A stretch of DNA of 39,010 bases, taken from positions 1 through 39,010 of the forward strand of contig JBIKIW010000012.1 of the NCBI GenBank assembly GCA_044361365.1. Direction: 5' to 3'. Source of the DNA: JBIKIW01 sp044361365 (lineage in GTDB: Bacteria > Patescibacteriota > JACMRA01). The position numbers and the translations under genes were made by a program. Positions 22,515 to 31,837 of the stretch are shown here, in pieces. A model generated the notes under the pieces. The model did no database searches. It saw only the letters and a list, made by a program, of their open reading frames with translations, and had not been told where the DNA came from. Position 1 is the stretch's first letter, and every line of letters starts with the position of its first letter.

Positions 22515-25500
22515 ATGTCCAAAATTCCTTATTATAAAATAAGTACCTCCCTAAAAAAATCTAGTTCTTATAAAGAAAAGAAAGGTTTTTGGTACAATCG
22601 CAAAAGAACTCAACTGATTCTTTCAGTTTTAGGCGTCTATCTGATCGCTAGTGGTGTGCTAGGATTTTTGATGTTTGGAACTAAAAATAAAGATTTGGCT
22701 AAAGCCTCAGAGTCTGCCAACGTCTCCAATTCAATTCGATTTGTTTCAGAAAAAGAGTTTGCTGTTGGAGATAATGTCGAGGTGGTTTTAACTCTTCAAA
22801 ACACTTCGGTTACAGAGCAAGTGAGTGACTTAAGTGTAAATTTTCTGAGTACTAAAGATTCCGTTAAATGGAATAAATTGACTACCCGAACTTCTGGACA
22901 AGAAATTCCAACTTCCAGTCAAGTAGGTAGTTTTAATGTACCTTCTTTAGGCTTGGGAGAAAGATCTGAGTATTTACTTAGTGGGACTTATCAGAGTAAT
23001 GATTTAGATTTTCTAATTATTTTAGGAAAGGTTCGTTATACAAACGAAATAGGCATCCAAAATATTGATACAAATCGTATTTATACTAATTTAAAGCCAG
23101 ATAAAAATGAAAAAGCCAGACCTTTTGTATTGTCAGCTAATGCTCCACAGGTAGCCCAAGGCGAAAATCTAATTTTAACTTTAGATGGTAGAAGCCTAGA
23201 AACTCCACTGAAATCTGATGATAAAGGCAAAATTTATGTTACTAGAAGAAGCACTGGCGAACTAGTTGCTAGTTTTGATTGTTTACCAGAAGATAAAGGA
23301 CAGTGTCAGTTTACTTCCAACAATCTTGGAGTGGGTGACTATAGTGCAATTTTTCTAAATGAAGATACAGGACTAGTTAGTACGATCGCTTTATTTAGTA
23401 TTGGGGGAAAAGCTGAATCAAGCAATTTAGTTCCTAGTGAGCAAGCAAGTTTGGTGGTTCCTTTTGGAAATAAATCTGTAAATGGGTTAGTTCCTGTAAT
23501 TGCTCAGAGAGTAATAACTCAGAATCAATCTCCAGATAATAGCCCTGAATGTATATTTGAAGCCATTAGCGAAGGAAAAGTAATTGCCTCAAACAAAGCT
23601 AAAATTGAAGATGACCGAAGTTGTAAAACAGAGTTTACCTTTGAACAATTTAAGAATTCAGGAATCTATAAAATTAAACTGAGTAACTCCAATTTAGAAA
23701 GTCAAATGTCAGTGGTAGCCAAAGTACCGGGTCTTTTAAGTCTTCAAAATTTAACGCCAAACACTCAAAAAAATCAGAGTATTCAAATTAAATCTGAGAA
23801 TATTAATAATGATCAAAATCAACCTGTTGATAACGATGAAGTTACTGTTTACATTTATCAAAAACAGTCAGGATCTTTGCAGCAAATAACAACAGTCAAC
23901 GGAGATAAATTAAAAATTTCAGCTGGAAAATTAGATGCTACAATTGAGGGTAAATACTTTTCTACAGGAGGTTCGTATTTAGTCTATTTTCAAAGTAAAG
24001 GAGGAAAAGCTTCAGACTTTTTAACTGTTAACTTTAGCGACTCAAACATTGCTTTTAGTAAGAGTGGAGTTTTAATAGGAGATTACAGCAAGTTAAGAGT
24101 AGGTGAGGAATTCAATTTAAAAATTCAAGGAATTACTAATAAAGATGGTGCCTTAGTTTCCGGTGGAAATTGTACAGCAAACTTGTATAGTGTTTCTTCT
24201 GGGGCTTTACCAGTGGCAATAGATGGTAAAATTACAGATGGTAATTGTGAGGTTTTGGTTGCTAAAGGAAAAATTACTCGTAGTGGACCACTTTTAATAA
24301 GTTTTAATAGCAGCAACACCGCGACTTCTTTAAATCAAAGCAAGCAAGTGCAAATTGCTTCTGGTAGTCCTACAGATTTTGGATCAGTCAATTTAGAGTA
24401 TGAGCCAGCTTTGAGTGACTTTGCTAACTCAGCTATTATTGGACCAGTTGTAGATGAATACAACAATCTTTCTACTAGCTTTAATAATACTTTAACAATT
24501 TTAAATGAAAAAGGTGAGGTTGTTAAAGAAATTTCAGATGTTGATATAACTAATGGGTTTGCAAAAGTACTGTTACCTGCTAGTACGATTAGTGGAAACA
24601 AACTTACTTTAAAACTTATTGATAAAGATAACAAAGAATCTGTTTCTAGAGAAATTTCTATTCAAAACACTCAGACAATTTTGTCTTTCCCATCTATTCC
24701 AGACGTAGTTAAAAATGACTCCCCAATTGATATAGCTGCTAAAAATGTAACAGATCAAAAAATAGATTCTTGCACAGTTAAATTCACTCGTAATTCAAAA
24801 GAATTTATAGAAGAAAAGATTCCATATCAAGCTGATGCATGTAAGACTAGTTGGAATTTAAATAAATTCAGAGATGTATCTCATGCCCTAGTCGAAGTTA
24901 CTGTTTCTACTCAAAAATATACTAAGATTATTAACCTAAAACCTTCCGATCCAGCAAATTTATTTAGTGTTCATTCGCAAACTAGATTTAACTCTCAAAA
25001 AGAATTACAAGTTTCTTTAGCTACCTCGCCTATTGTAGATATTCAAGGATTGCCAATAACTACAGGAGAAGCCAAATGGCAATATAATGGAAAGATAGAA
25101 AAAGCTCCAATTGTAGATGGTTTTGCCAAGCTTGATCTAAAAGCTTCCCAATTAGAAGCTAGGGATATTCGTACTAAGCTTGATGAACGGTATTTAGATC
25201 TTGATATTGATGTAGAAGCTAGTATAACTTCAGTTAGTCAAACCAACAATGTAAGCATCTATCTAGGTCAATTTGATATTTCTAACCAATCAGGTAATTT
25301 TGCGATTGAAACTGGTAGTAATTATGTTTCAACTCAATATCCGAAAATATTTAGATTTTTAGGTGATTCTTGTAGTGCTTTTGTTTTATCAAATTCTAAC
25401 TTTACTAGCACTAAACTTAAATCTTACAAAAAAGGAAATGAGTGTCTTGTTGAAGTTACTGGTTCAGTTGGTAAAAACAGCTTAGTCTTTGAAGATAATG

Positions 25501-25811
25501 GGTTTATTTTGGGTAAATTTGATTTTGTAGTTGGAGCTGAAACGCAAGAAGTTGATTGGTGTGTAGATGATAGCAAAAGCTGTGATCTAATTCAAGTTAA
25601 AGCACCTACAAATAGTAAAGTTCAAGCCATTATTTATGACGGAGATAAACAATATAAATTTGAAGGTGGAGAGTTAGAAAATATTATTAAAGTAAAACAA
25701 AACGGATTAAATCCTTTAAAGGAATACTTGGTTGAAATAAATTATAAAGACATCTCAGGAAACAAAGTTTCTCACTTTGAAACACTTTCTGGGCAAAAAT
25801 TAGCTAACTAG
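22515..25811 (+). CDS. Very large single-pass surface protein with paired-cysteine domains
   Basis: 1098 residues. A short basic cytoplasmic N-terminus is followed by one membrane helix at about 34-54 and roughly 1040 extracellular residues in beta-rich immunoglobulin-like modules. Twelve cysteines fall in six local pairs. Four of these are spaced 22-24 residues apart (PEC...RSC, GNC...GNC, DSC...DAC, DSC...NEC), and two are closer (DCLPEDKGQC, WCVDDSKSC). The regular spacing suggests repeated domains each closed by a disulfide outside the cell. No sortase signal or known adhesin motif is visible. Same orientation and general plan as the 670-residue protein at 18081, but that one lacks cysteines. 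No convincing promoter is seen; function unknown, probably attachment or envelope structure. Confidence 0.75.
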   Translation: MSKIPYYKISTSLKKSSSYKEKKGFWYNRKRTQLILSVLGVYLIASGVLGFLMFGTKNKDLAKASESANVSNSIRFVSEKEFAVGDNVEVVLTLQNTSVTEQVSDLSVNFLSTKDSVKWNKLTTRTSGQEIPTSSQVGSFNVPSLGLGERSEYLLSGTYQSNDLDFLIILGKVRYTNEIGIQNIDTNRIYTNLKPDKNEKARPFVLSANAPQVAQGENLILTLDGRSLETPLKSDDKGKIYVTRRSTGELVASFDCLPEDKGQCQFTSNNLGVGDYSAIFLNEDTGLVSTIALFSIGGKAESSNLVPSEQASLVVPFGNKSVNGLVPVIAQRVITQNQSPDNSPECIFEAISEGKVIASNKAKIEDDRSCKTEFTFEQFKNSGIYKIKLSNSNLESQMSVVAKVPGLLSLQNLTPNTQKNQSIQIKSENINNDQNQPVDNDEVTVYIYQKQSGSLQQITTVNGDKLKISAGKLDATIEGKYFSTGGSYLVYFQSKGGKASDFLTVNFSDSNIAFSKSGVLIGDYSKLRVGEEFNLKIQGITNKDGALVSGGNCTANLYSVSSGALPVAIDGKITDGNCEVLVAKGKITRSGPLLISFNSSNTATSLNQSKQVQIASGSPTDFGSVNLEYEPALSDFANSAIIGPVVDEYNNLSTSFNNTLTILNEKGEVVKEISDVDITNGFAKVLLPASTISGNKLTLKLIDKDNKESVSREISIQNTQTILSFPSIPDVVKNDSPIDIAAKNVTDQKIDSCTVKFTRNSKEFIEEKIPYQADACKTSWNLNKFRDVSHALVEVTVSTQKYTKIINLKPSDPANLFSVHSQTRFNSQKELQVSLATSPIVDIQGLPITTGEAKWQYNGKIEKAPIVDGFAKLDLKASQLEARDIRTKLDERYLDLDIDVEASITSVSQTNNVSIYLGQFDISNQSGNFAIETGSNYVSTQYPKIFRFLGDSCSAFVLSNSNFTSTKLKSYKKGNECLVEVTGSVGKNSLVFEDNGFILGKFDFVVGAETQEVDWCVDDSKSCDLIQVKAPTNSKVQAIIYDGDKQYKFEGGELENIIKVKQNGLNPLKEYLVEINYKDISGNKVSHFETLSGQKLAN

Positions 25812-25813
25812 GT

Positions 25814-25917
25814 AATCTATAAAGCATAGAGTGATACCCAAATTTACATTGAAACTCAGACTTAAAGTACACACTTTTCTTTGTGCATTTGATTTAGCGT
25901 GTTAGATGTTATAGATT
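25814..25917. repeat. Inverted pair bounding the convergent spacer
   Basis: AATCTATAA (25814-25822) and TTATAGATT (25909-25917) are perfect inverted copies at the two ends of the spacer between the converging surface gene and dnaE. CACA/TGTG pairing inside may form a shorter hairpin. A bidirectional terminator is possible though no strong T-run is present. Confidence 0.3.
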
Positions 25918-28733
25918 TAAGACTCCTGCAAAACCTTAGCTCCCAAACTATCCAAAGCTCCTGATAAAATTAAAGCCTCTACATTTCGCTTAGTAAGCAA
26001 ACCTCTTACCCCAACTCTTTCCAAAAAGTTTTCGATATTATCGAATTTTCCGCTTTGGTTTCTTTCTGAAATTATATAATCAATCAAATCAACACCTAAA
26101 TTTTTTACACTTTTGAGTCCGTAGCGAATGATTTGGTCGTTTTCAATGCTAAAATTGTCGTAGGAATTATTTACATCCGGTGGCAAAACTTCAACTCCAA
26201 GCTCTCGGCATTCGGCAATTGCAGCAGCGATTTTATCTAGATTATTGCTTTCACTAGTCATGTAGGCAGTCATAAATTCTACGGTGTATTCGGCCTTCAT
26301 ATAGGCAGTCCAATATGCAACCATGCCATAACTCGCTGAGTGAGCTTTGTTAAAACCGTAGGCGGCAAAAGGTAAAAAGGCTTGCCAGATTTCCTCAGCT
26401 TTTTCACGGCTTAGACCTCCATGGCTAATACAACCTTCTACAAACTTAGGGTGTTGACCTTCAATAACTGCTTGGATTTTTTTACCCATACCTTTTCGTA
26501 GTACATCTGCCTCCCCCCAATCGTAACCGGCAACTTCTATAGCAGTGAGTAATAAATCCTCTTGGTAAACTAAAATTCCAAAAGTTGGTTCCATCCAATC
26601 TTTCATTTTTGGTACAAAATATTTGGCTAGTTTCGGATTTCGCTTTCGTTTGATAAATTCTGGGATATTAGCCATTGGCCCTGGCCTGTAAAGTGCTACC
26701 ATGGCCATCAAATCCTCCACCCTAGTTGGCCGAAGATCCACTAAATATCGAGTCATGGCTCCACCAGAAAGCTGAAAAGTTCCCATGGTGCGACCACTAG
26801 CAAGAAGTTCGAATGCTTTGGGATCACTGACGTCAATATTTAAAATATCAATATCAATTTTACGCCTTTGTTCAGTTAGGGCGATAGCATTTCCTAAGAT
26901 TGCCAAGTTTGTTATTCCTAAAATATCCAGTTTTACGAGTCCAACTTTTTCACAGACTTTCATGTCGTATTGAGACACCAACATTTTGTGTTCACTGTCC
27001 CATTGAAGTGGAGCATAGTCAGTAAGTTCAGTTGGAGTAATCAAAAGACCAGCAGCGTGAGAACTAGCGTGGCGATAGTTTCCTTCAATTTTGCGGGAAA
27101 TATCTACAATTCTCCTACTTTCCTCGTCTTTTTCATAAACTTCACGAACCTCGTCACTGGTTTCAAAGGCAAAATCAAAAGTGGTTTTTTTACCTTGCGG
27201 AGCAATTGGAATTAGTTTGGAAAGTCTATCACATTTTTTATAAGAAATACCCAAAACTCTACCTACATCTCGTACCGCAGCTCTGGGAAGCATGGTTCCA
27301 AAAGTGATAATTTGGCTAACTTTGGTATCTCCGTATCGATCTCGAATGTAGTTAATAACAAGGTCTCTTTTGTCATCTGCAAAATCACCGTCAATATCTG
27401 GAGGTGAAGGTCTAAACGGGTTTAAAAATCTTTCAAAAGGAATATCATAAATTAATGGATCCAAAACATTAATATTAGTCAGATAACCAACCAAAGATCC
27501 TGCTGCTGAGCCTCTGGTATTGGTTACAATTCCGTTTTCTCTGCAAAATCCCATAATATCACCGAAGACCAAAAAATATTCCGAGTAACCTTTTTGAATG
27601 ATAATTTCTAACTCATATTCTACCCTGTCGATATAATCTTTAACACTTTTTTCTTTCCAGTAACTAGATGGATAGCCGAGTAATTTACTTGTATCTGGGG
27701 TAATCTGAGCCACAAATTCCTTTAGCTCCAATCGTTTATTATAAGGATATTCTTGCTGCCAATCTTGTTTTGTTTTGGTTCCGGGCATTAACCTTGTAGC
27801 TAAGCCAATATAAGCTTCCCAAATCAGTCTTTGACCTGGTTGTTGCTCAGAGGGGAGTTTGAATTTAGGGAAAAAAGCGTCATCTGCGTGTTTGTCATAG
27901 TCGGTTTGGAGTTTAATATCTATCTGGTCTTCCAAATCTTGAGTGCCAGTGATGTCGGGTAAAAAATCAAACTGAGCTTGAAGATCGGTCACTTTAGGTA
28001 AGTCAAAGTCCCTAATTAAGCTGATTTCTGCTAGTTTAGTTTGTTCGCGAATTGCCAAAACTACCCTAAAAGCTTCTTCATCTTCTTTTTCTAAGTAACG
28101 ACTAGCAGGAGATAAAACCATTCTTATGCCGTGTTTATCTAGTAAATTTTTCAAGTTTAAATTGAGCTGTCGCCAGTTTTCCAAATTCTCATCTTTTAAG
28201 GGATAAATAGCTTCAACTAAAAGATTTTTGGCAGGAATATTTTTTAGGTATCTTTGGATAGTTTCTTCGCTGTCATTTAAATTTCCAACTCGAATATTTT
28301 GAATTAGCTCATGGTCGTTACCAGCTAATAAGACAAAAAGGTTATCACCTTTATCAATTTCCTCTTTTACATCTTGAATTTTGAGATGGTAAAAAGGCTT
28401 TTCTCGAATGGTTCTGGATTTGCTAATAAGTTTTAAAAGGCTGCCATAACCCAATTTATTTTTTGCTAAAAGTGCAATTTTACTAAAGTTTTTTTTGCTT
28501 CCAAAACCACCTTCTTGACCTTCTTTATTGGCAATTCTAAGAGTGGCACCCAAAATAGGTTTGATATTTTCTTTGAGACAAGCTTCGTAAAATTCAATCA
28601 ATCCGGAGCCACTATCTTCATCAGTAAGAGCAATACTGGTATAGCCTTTTTCCTTAGCATTTTTGATTAGTTTGGGAATCTGGGGCAGGGCTGAAAGTAG
28701 AGAATGGTGAGAATAACTTCTAGGTAGCAACAT
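25917..28733 (-). CDS. dnaE: DNA polymerase III alpha subunit, C-terminally short
   Basis: A 938-residue DnaE. The N-terminal PHP domain (YSHHSLLSALPQ, IALTDEDSGSG) is followed by the polymerase core with the catalytic PDIDGDFADDKRD, TRGSAAGSLVGYL, ASSHAAGLLI and FNKAHSASYGMVAYWTAYMKAEY. The tail carries a helix-hairpin-helix-like region (GLKSVKNLGVDLIDYI). It ends shortly after LILSGALDSLG, about 200 residues shorter than E. coli DnaE, so the OB-fold and tau-binding C-terminal domains appear to be absent. The start is placed at the ATG at 28733 (MLLPRSYSHH), 35 nt from TTGACA; a longer TTG start at 28778 would run through the promoter. It replicates the chromosome with the clamp; how it binds the clamp loader without the usual tail is unclear. 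Confidence 0.93.
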   Translation of the reverse strand: MLLPRSYSHHSLLSALPQIPKLIKNAKEKGYTSIALTDEDSGSGLIEFYEACLKENIKPILGATLRIANKEGQEGGFGSKKNFSKIALLAKNKLGYGSLLKLISKSRTIREKPFYHLKIQDVKEEIDKGDNLFVLLAGNDHELIQNIRVGNLNDSEETIQRYLKNIPAKNLLVEAIYPLKDENLENWRQLNLNLKNLLDKHGIRMVLSPASRYLEKEDEEAFRVVLAIREQTKLAEISLIRDFDLPKVTDLQAQFDFLPDITGTQDLEDQIDIKLQTDYDKHADDAFFPKFKLPSEQQPGQRLIWEAYIGLATRLMPGTKTKQDWQQEYPYNKRLELKEFVAQITPDTSKLLGYPSSYWKEKSVKDYIDRVEYELEIIIQKGYSEYFLVFGDIMGFCRENGIVTNTRGSAAGSLVGYLTNINVLDPLIYDIPFERFLNPFRPSPPDIDGDFADDKRDLVINYIRDRYGDTKVSQIITFGTMLPRAAVRDVGRVLGISYKKCDRLSKLIPIAPQGKKTTFDFAFETSDEVREVYEKDEESRRIVDISRKIEGNYRHASSHAAGLLITPTELTDYAPLQWDSEHKMLVSQYDMKVCEKVGLVKLDILGITNLAILGNAIALTEQRRKIDIDILNIDVSDPKAFELLASGRTMGTFQLSGGAMTRYLVDLRPTRVEDLMAMVALYRPGPMANIPEFIKRKRNPKLAKYFVPKMKDWMEPTFGILVYQEDLLLTAIEVAGYDWGEADVLRKGMGKKIQAVIEGQHPKFVEGCISHGGLSREKAEEIWQAFLPFAAYGFNKAHSASYGMVAYWTAYMKAEYTVEFMTAYMTSESNNLDKIAAAIAECRELGVEVLPPDVNNSYDNFSIENDQIIRYGLKSVKNLGVDLIDYIISERNQSGKFDNIENFLERVGVRGLLTKRNVEALILSGALDSLGAKVLQES

Positions 28734-28739
28734 ATTTAT

Positions 28740-28768
28740 ACAGTGTTTTAGGGTAAAATCATTGTCAA
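28740..28768 (-). promoter_or_regulatory. dnaE start-proximal promoter
   Basis: TTGACA at 28768-28763, ATG at 28733 (35 nt). The hexamer at the expected -10 spacing is poor, while TATAAAT abuts the ATG. It decides the dnaE start. Confidence 0.45.
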
Positions 28769-28846
28769 TTAGAGACAATTAAGACATTTAATTATATTAA
28801 TCCAATTTGAAAATTAATCCAATTCAAACACACGCTTAAATAGTTT

Positions 28847-28949
28847 CCCCCTGATAAGGGGAATGTCCGAAAGGACAAGGGGTTTTATGTAAATTTAAAG
28901 CGAATGTGAAACCCACAGTCTCGTTGGAACAGCTCCCTTATCAGGGAGC
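28847..28949. repeat. GC-rich hairpin cluster with a 12-bp inverted pair
   Basis: Three hairpins occur in the dnaE upstream spacer. CCCCT-GATA-AGGGG is at 28848-28861. TGTCC-GAAA-GGACA, with a GNRA loop, is at 28864-28877. GCTCCCT-TATC-AGGGAGC is at 28932-28949. CCCTGATAAGGG (28849-28860) is the exact reverse complement of CCCTTATCAGGG (28935-28946), so the ends can also pair with each other. AGGGG at 28878-28882 could compete for CCCCT. GC content is far above the surroundings. It is a candidate mobile palindromic repeat or structured RNA. Confidence 0.45.
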
Positions 28950-29005
28950 AACTAGCACCCGATGCCTTAAATTAGGTAAAAGTAATTAAATGGGTTCTAT
29001 AAACC

Positions 29006-29197
29006 TTAGCTCGATCTAGTTTTGCTCATCAACCAATCAGCAGCAAAAAAAGCTACTCCTGCCACTAAGGAAATAATTCCGACATCCATTAGAGACGCTT
29101 GACTTAGAGTATAGACGCCATTGTTGGAAACTAAGCGATAAATTATGATGCCGATGAAAGTCGTAAAAGCACCAACTATATAATAAATTAGGTTCAT
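29006..29197 (-). CDS. Small two-helix membrane protein
   Basis: 63 residues with two hydrophobic helices (about 4-22 and 37-57), a short polar loop and a basic C-terminal end. No family recognised. It follows recF by 17 nt but has its own promoter-like TTGACA-17-TAATAA overlapping the recF end. Confidence 0.55.
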   Translation of the reverse strand: MNLIYYIVGAFTTFIGIIIYRLVSNNGVYTLSQASLMDVGIISLVAGVAFFAADWLMSKTRSS

Positions 29198-29206
29198 ATT
29201 AGGTTT

Positions 29207-29235
29207 TTATTAGCCTAAAAACTGCCTTCTGTCAA
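29207..29235 (-). promoter_or_regulatory. Promoter of the small membrane protein gene
   Basis: TTGACA at 29235-29230 and TAATAA at 29212-29207 are 17 nt apart, one of the better consensus matches in the window; the ATG lies 38 nt from the -35 box. It overlaps the recF 3' end. Confidence 0.5.
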
Positions 29236-30327
29236 TGATTTTAGTGAGTAGGTTGGCAACTTTATGGTTGCTACTTTGGTGCCTGTGGATATGGTAAAAT
29301 TGGACTTACTAAGAATTTGTTGGTACAAAATAGTTTCACGGGAGGAATCTAGCTCATTAAAAATATCATCTAAAAACCACCAAATTTGTTTATCTCCAGG
29401 ATTTAATTCGGGTTTTTTAACCAAGCTTTTTACAAACAAAACAAATAGCCTCATTTCACCTCGAGACAAAACTTTTTCCATAAATAAATGTTGAGATTGA
29501 AGATTAAAATCATCTCGATTAGCTCCAAATAAAACCTTTCCAGCCTGCAATTCTTTAACCCACAAATATTCATCTAAAATTGGAATTTCAATCTCTTTTT
29601 GTAAATCTACAAATTGCCTTTCTCCACTTTGATCTGTAATCGACCATTTAATTTTCCAATCAATCAAATCGCTTTGAATCCAACTAGAAAATTCGGGCAA
29701 ATTTTGCTGTAATAACCGAAAAAATTTCTGCCTAAACCTCCAAATAATTAGGGAATATTTAATCAAATCATCTTCCAAAATCTTGATTAAAGTTTTATCG
29801 CCAGTTTCACCAGTTTCACGATAGTGGCGGATTATCCGATTTTTACTTTCAACGATCTTACCCAATTTTTTGAGATTATCGTCGTAATCTTTTTCAAAAA
29901 TTTGTCCCAAAAGATCATCTAAGATTCCCATTTTTTGAGTTCTAGCTTGATACAGCCAGTAATTATCAGTTGGTAAATAAGTCAAAATCTTTGGCCAGTT
30001 TTGGTGGGTTAAAATTGTTTGCCCGAAGATTGTAATTTCTTCCGTAGGTCTAGAATAATTAGTTTTTAGCCTTCCATTCATTCCAAGTTGACCATTAAAA
30101 TACCAGCTAGAATGGTGATTGCTAATTCCAAAATAGTTGCTCCCAGCTTTTAGATGATCAATAAGCTTGGTAGATGGCCAAGATTTTTTGGTAAACAGGC
30201 TATAAAGTGCCGCAAGTAAGCTAGTTTTGCCTTCGCCGTTAGAATCTACAATAGTGAAAGAAGAGTCTGGTAAGTAAAATTTTTGGGTTTCAAAACGCCT
30301 CCAATTGTGTAAAGTTATTTGTTCCAT
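29215..30327 (-). CDS. recF: RecF-like DNA repair ATPase
   Basis: A 370-residue SMC-like ATPase. Walker A is GEGKTS (31-36), reached through LHNWRRFE, the RecF opening. Near the C-terminus LSRGEMRLFVLFVKSL is the signature motif and WWFLDDIFNELD is Walker B with the D-loop. Length matches RecF (about 360). RecF loads RecA at gaps together with RecO and RecR, which are not in this window. It also lacks its usual dnaA-dnaN-gyrB neighbours. The next gene downstream starts 17 nt after its stop. Confidence 0.88.
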   Translation of the reverse strand: MEQITLHNWRRFETQKFYLPDSSFTIVDSNGEGKTSLLAALYSLFTKKSWPSTKLIDHLKAGSNYFGISNHHSSWYFNGQLGMNGRLKTNYSRPTEEITIFGQTILTHQNWPKILTYLPTDNYWLYQARTQKMGILDDLLGQIFEKDYDDNLKKLGKIVESKNRIIRHYRETGETGDKTLIKILEDDLIKYSLIIWRFRQKFFRLLQQNLPEFSSWIQSDLIDWKIKWSITDQSGERQFVDLQKEIEIPILDEYLWVKELQAGKVLFGANRDDFNLQSQHLFMEKVLSRGEMRLFVLFVKSLVKKPELNPGDKQIWWFLDDIFNELDSSRETILYQQILSKSNFTISTGTKVATIKLPTYSLKSLTEGSF

Positions 30328-30572
30328 AATGAGGTTATTGGTATTGACAATTTGAACTAAAACGAGTGATTCTAAAGTGATTTCCGTTTATAAATTAAAC
30401 AAAAATATTCGTAGTTATTTAAATAAAATAATTGGAACAGATTTTCGTGATAAGTATAAAGATTAGTTTTAAAACATGATCTAATCTGGACTTATAAATA
30501 AAAACAGTTACGATTAGATTTATCAACTAAAAACGATTTTAAGCAAATTCAAACACCCATTCAATCCAAATT
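30328..30572. promoter_or_regulatory. Divergent recF-prfA spacer
   Basis: 245 AT-rich bases between diverging genes must contain both promoters, but neither shows the start-proximal 35-nt pattern. A 7-bp inverted repeat AGATTAG/CTAATCT (30460-30466/30481-30487) with a 14-nt loop lies in the middle. Confidence 0.3.
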
Positions 30573-31646
30573 ATGTCTCGACTACCATTAGATAAAATCA
30601 TTGATGATTATGATCAAAATAATGAAAAATTATCCACCATTACCAACACCAAAGAATTGATTGAACTTTCTAAGAAACAGAAAAAATTACAATCTCAGTA
30701 TGATTTAGCTATCAAAATTCGATCTTTAGAAACTTCTGTAAAAGAAAATCAAGAGCTACTTTTGGAAATAGGCAGTGAAGATCAAGAAATGAAAGATTTA
30801 ACTCAGCAAGATGTGCGAGAAAAAGAACTAGAACTAACAGCTAGTGAAGATAAATTACTAAGTTTTTTGGCTCCTACCGACCCTCGAGATGAAGGTGATG
30901 CAATTATAGAAATTCGTGCAGGAGCAGGTGGCGACGAAAGTGCTTTATTTGCAGCTACTCTTTTACGAGCCTACACCTACATGGCTGAAAAGATTGGACT
31001 TAAAATTAAGGTAATCTCAGAAAGTCTAAATGATCTCGGTGGTTATAAAGAAGTTATTGCTGAAGTTCGCGGTGAGGGTGCTTATAGCTGGTTTAAATAT
31101 GAGGGAGGTGTGCATCGAGTGCAGAGAGTTCCAGAAACTGAAAAACAAGGAAGAATACACACTTCCACAGTATCGCTAGTTATCATGCCTTTGATTGAGG
31201 AAAATGATGTGCAGTTTAAGCTCGATCCAAAAGATATTGAAGTGCAAACTACATTAGCAGGGGGAAATGGAGGGCAGAGCGTAAATACAACCTATTCGGC
31301 AGTCCGTATGAGACACATCCCAACTGGGCTTGAAGCTCAGAGTCAGGATCAGAAAAATCAAATCCAAAATAGAATTAAATGTTTGCAGGTTTTAACTAGT
31401 CGTGTGTTTGACCTCCAAGAAAGAGAGAGACTTGAAAAAGAAGCTGCTGAAAGAAAAGGGCAAGTTGGGAGAATGGATAGAAGTGAAAAAATTCGTACCT
31501 ACAATTTTCCGCAGGACAGAGTGACAGATCACCGTTACAACAAGAGTTGGAATCAGCTACCAATTATTATGAATGGTGGGATTTTGGAAGTGATTGAAGA
31601 TATCAAAAAGTTAGAAGCTGAGCAAGTTTTGAACGACTTAGGATAA
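30573..31646 (+). CDS. prfA: Peptide chain release factor 1
   Basis: A 357-residue class I release factor. The GGQ motif is at 233-235 (GGNGGQSVNTT), with a methylatable Gln. The stop-codon reading tripeptide is PET (187-189), in HRVQRVPETEKQGRIHTS, which has the RF1 P-x-T form rather than RF2's SPF. RF1 reads UAA and UAG, the main stops in this window. A coiled N-terminal domain precedes it. No prmC follows; the next genes are an ABC-type export/regulatory pair. Confidence 0.96.
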   Translation: MSRLPLDKIIDDYDQNNEKLSTITNTKELIELSKKQKKLQSQYDLAIKIRSLETSVKENQELLLEIGSEDQEMKDLTQQDVREKELELTASEDKLLSFLAPTDPRDEGDAIIEIRAGAGGDESALFAATLLRAYTYMAEKIGLKIKVISESLNDLGGYKEVIAEVRGEGAYSWFKYEGGVHRVQRVPETEKQGRIHTSTVSLVIMPLIEENDVQFKLDPKDIEVQTTLAGGNGGQSVNTTYSAVRMRHIPTGLEAQSQDQKNQIQNRIKCLQVLTSRVFDLQERERLEKEAAERKGQVGRMDRSEKIRTYNFPQDRVTDHRYNKSWNQLPIIMNGGILEVIEDIKKLEAEQVLNDLG

Positions 31647-31710
31647 AGAAATTCTTGAGGAGATATTTGTGGATGATGGTATTTTGTAGAGAATTTGATA
31701 GAGTAGGCTA

Positions 31711-31743
31711 ATTTAATATAAAAGTGGTTCGCTTATATTAAAT
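31711..31743. other. 11-bp AT-only stem-loop after prfA
   Basis: ATTTAATATAA (31711-31721) and TTATATTAAAT (31733-31743) form a perfect stem with an 11-nt G-rich loop. No T-run follows, so it is a weak terminator candidate; it may instead protect the prfA mRNA 3' end. Confidence 0.35.
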
Positions 31744-31802
31744 CTGTGTGTAAGTCAGAGTTATTTAGATTTAGGGATTTGGTAAAATAAATTGCTCGTG
31801 TT

Positions 31803-31831
31803 TTGACATTTGGTTTTTAAAAAGATTTATG
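31803..31831 (+). promoter_or_regulatory. Promoter of the FtsX/MacB-like permease
   Basis: TTGACA at 31803-31808. The ATG exactly 35 nt on is 31838, not the upstream in-frame ATG at 31829, which overlaps the expected -10 (31826-31831). Confidence 0.45.
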
Positions 31832-31837
31832 CCTGAT

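Noticed and set aside
28734..28778. Longer TTG start of dnaE at 28778
   Set aside because: The extra 15 residues would be encoded by the promoter itself (the TTGACA box) and are absent from the PHP-domain start of the family.
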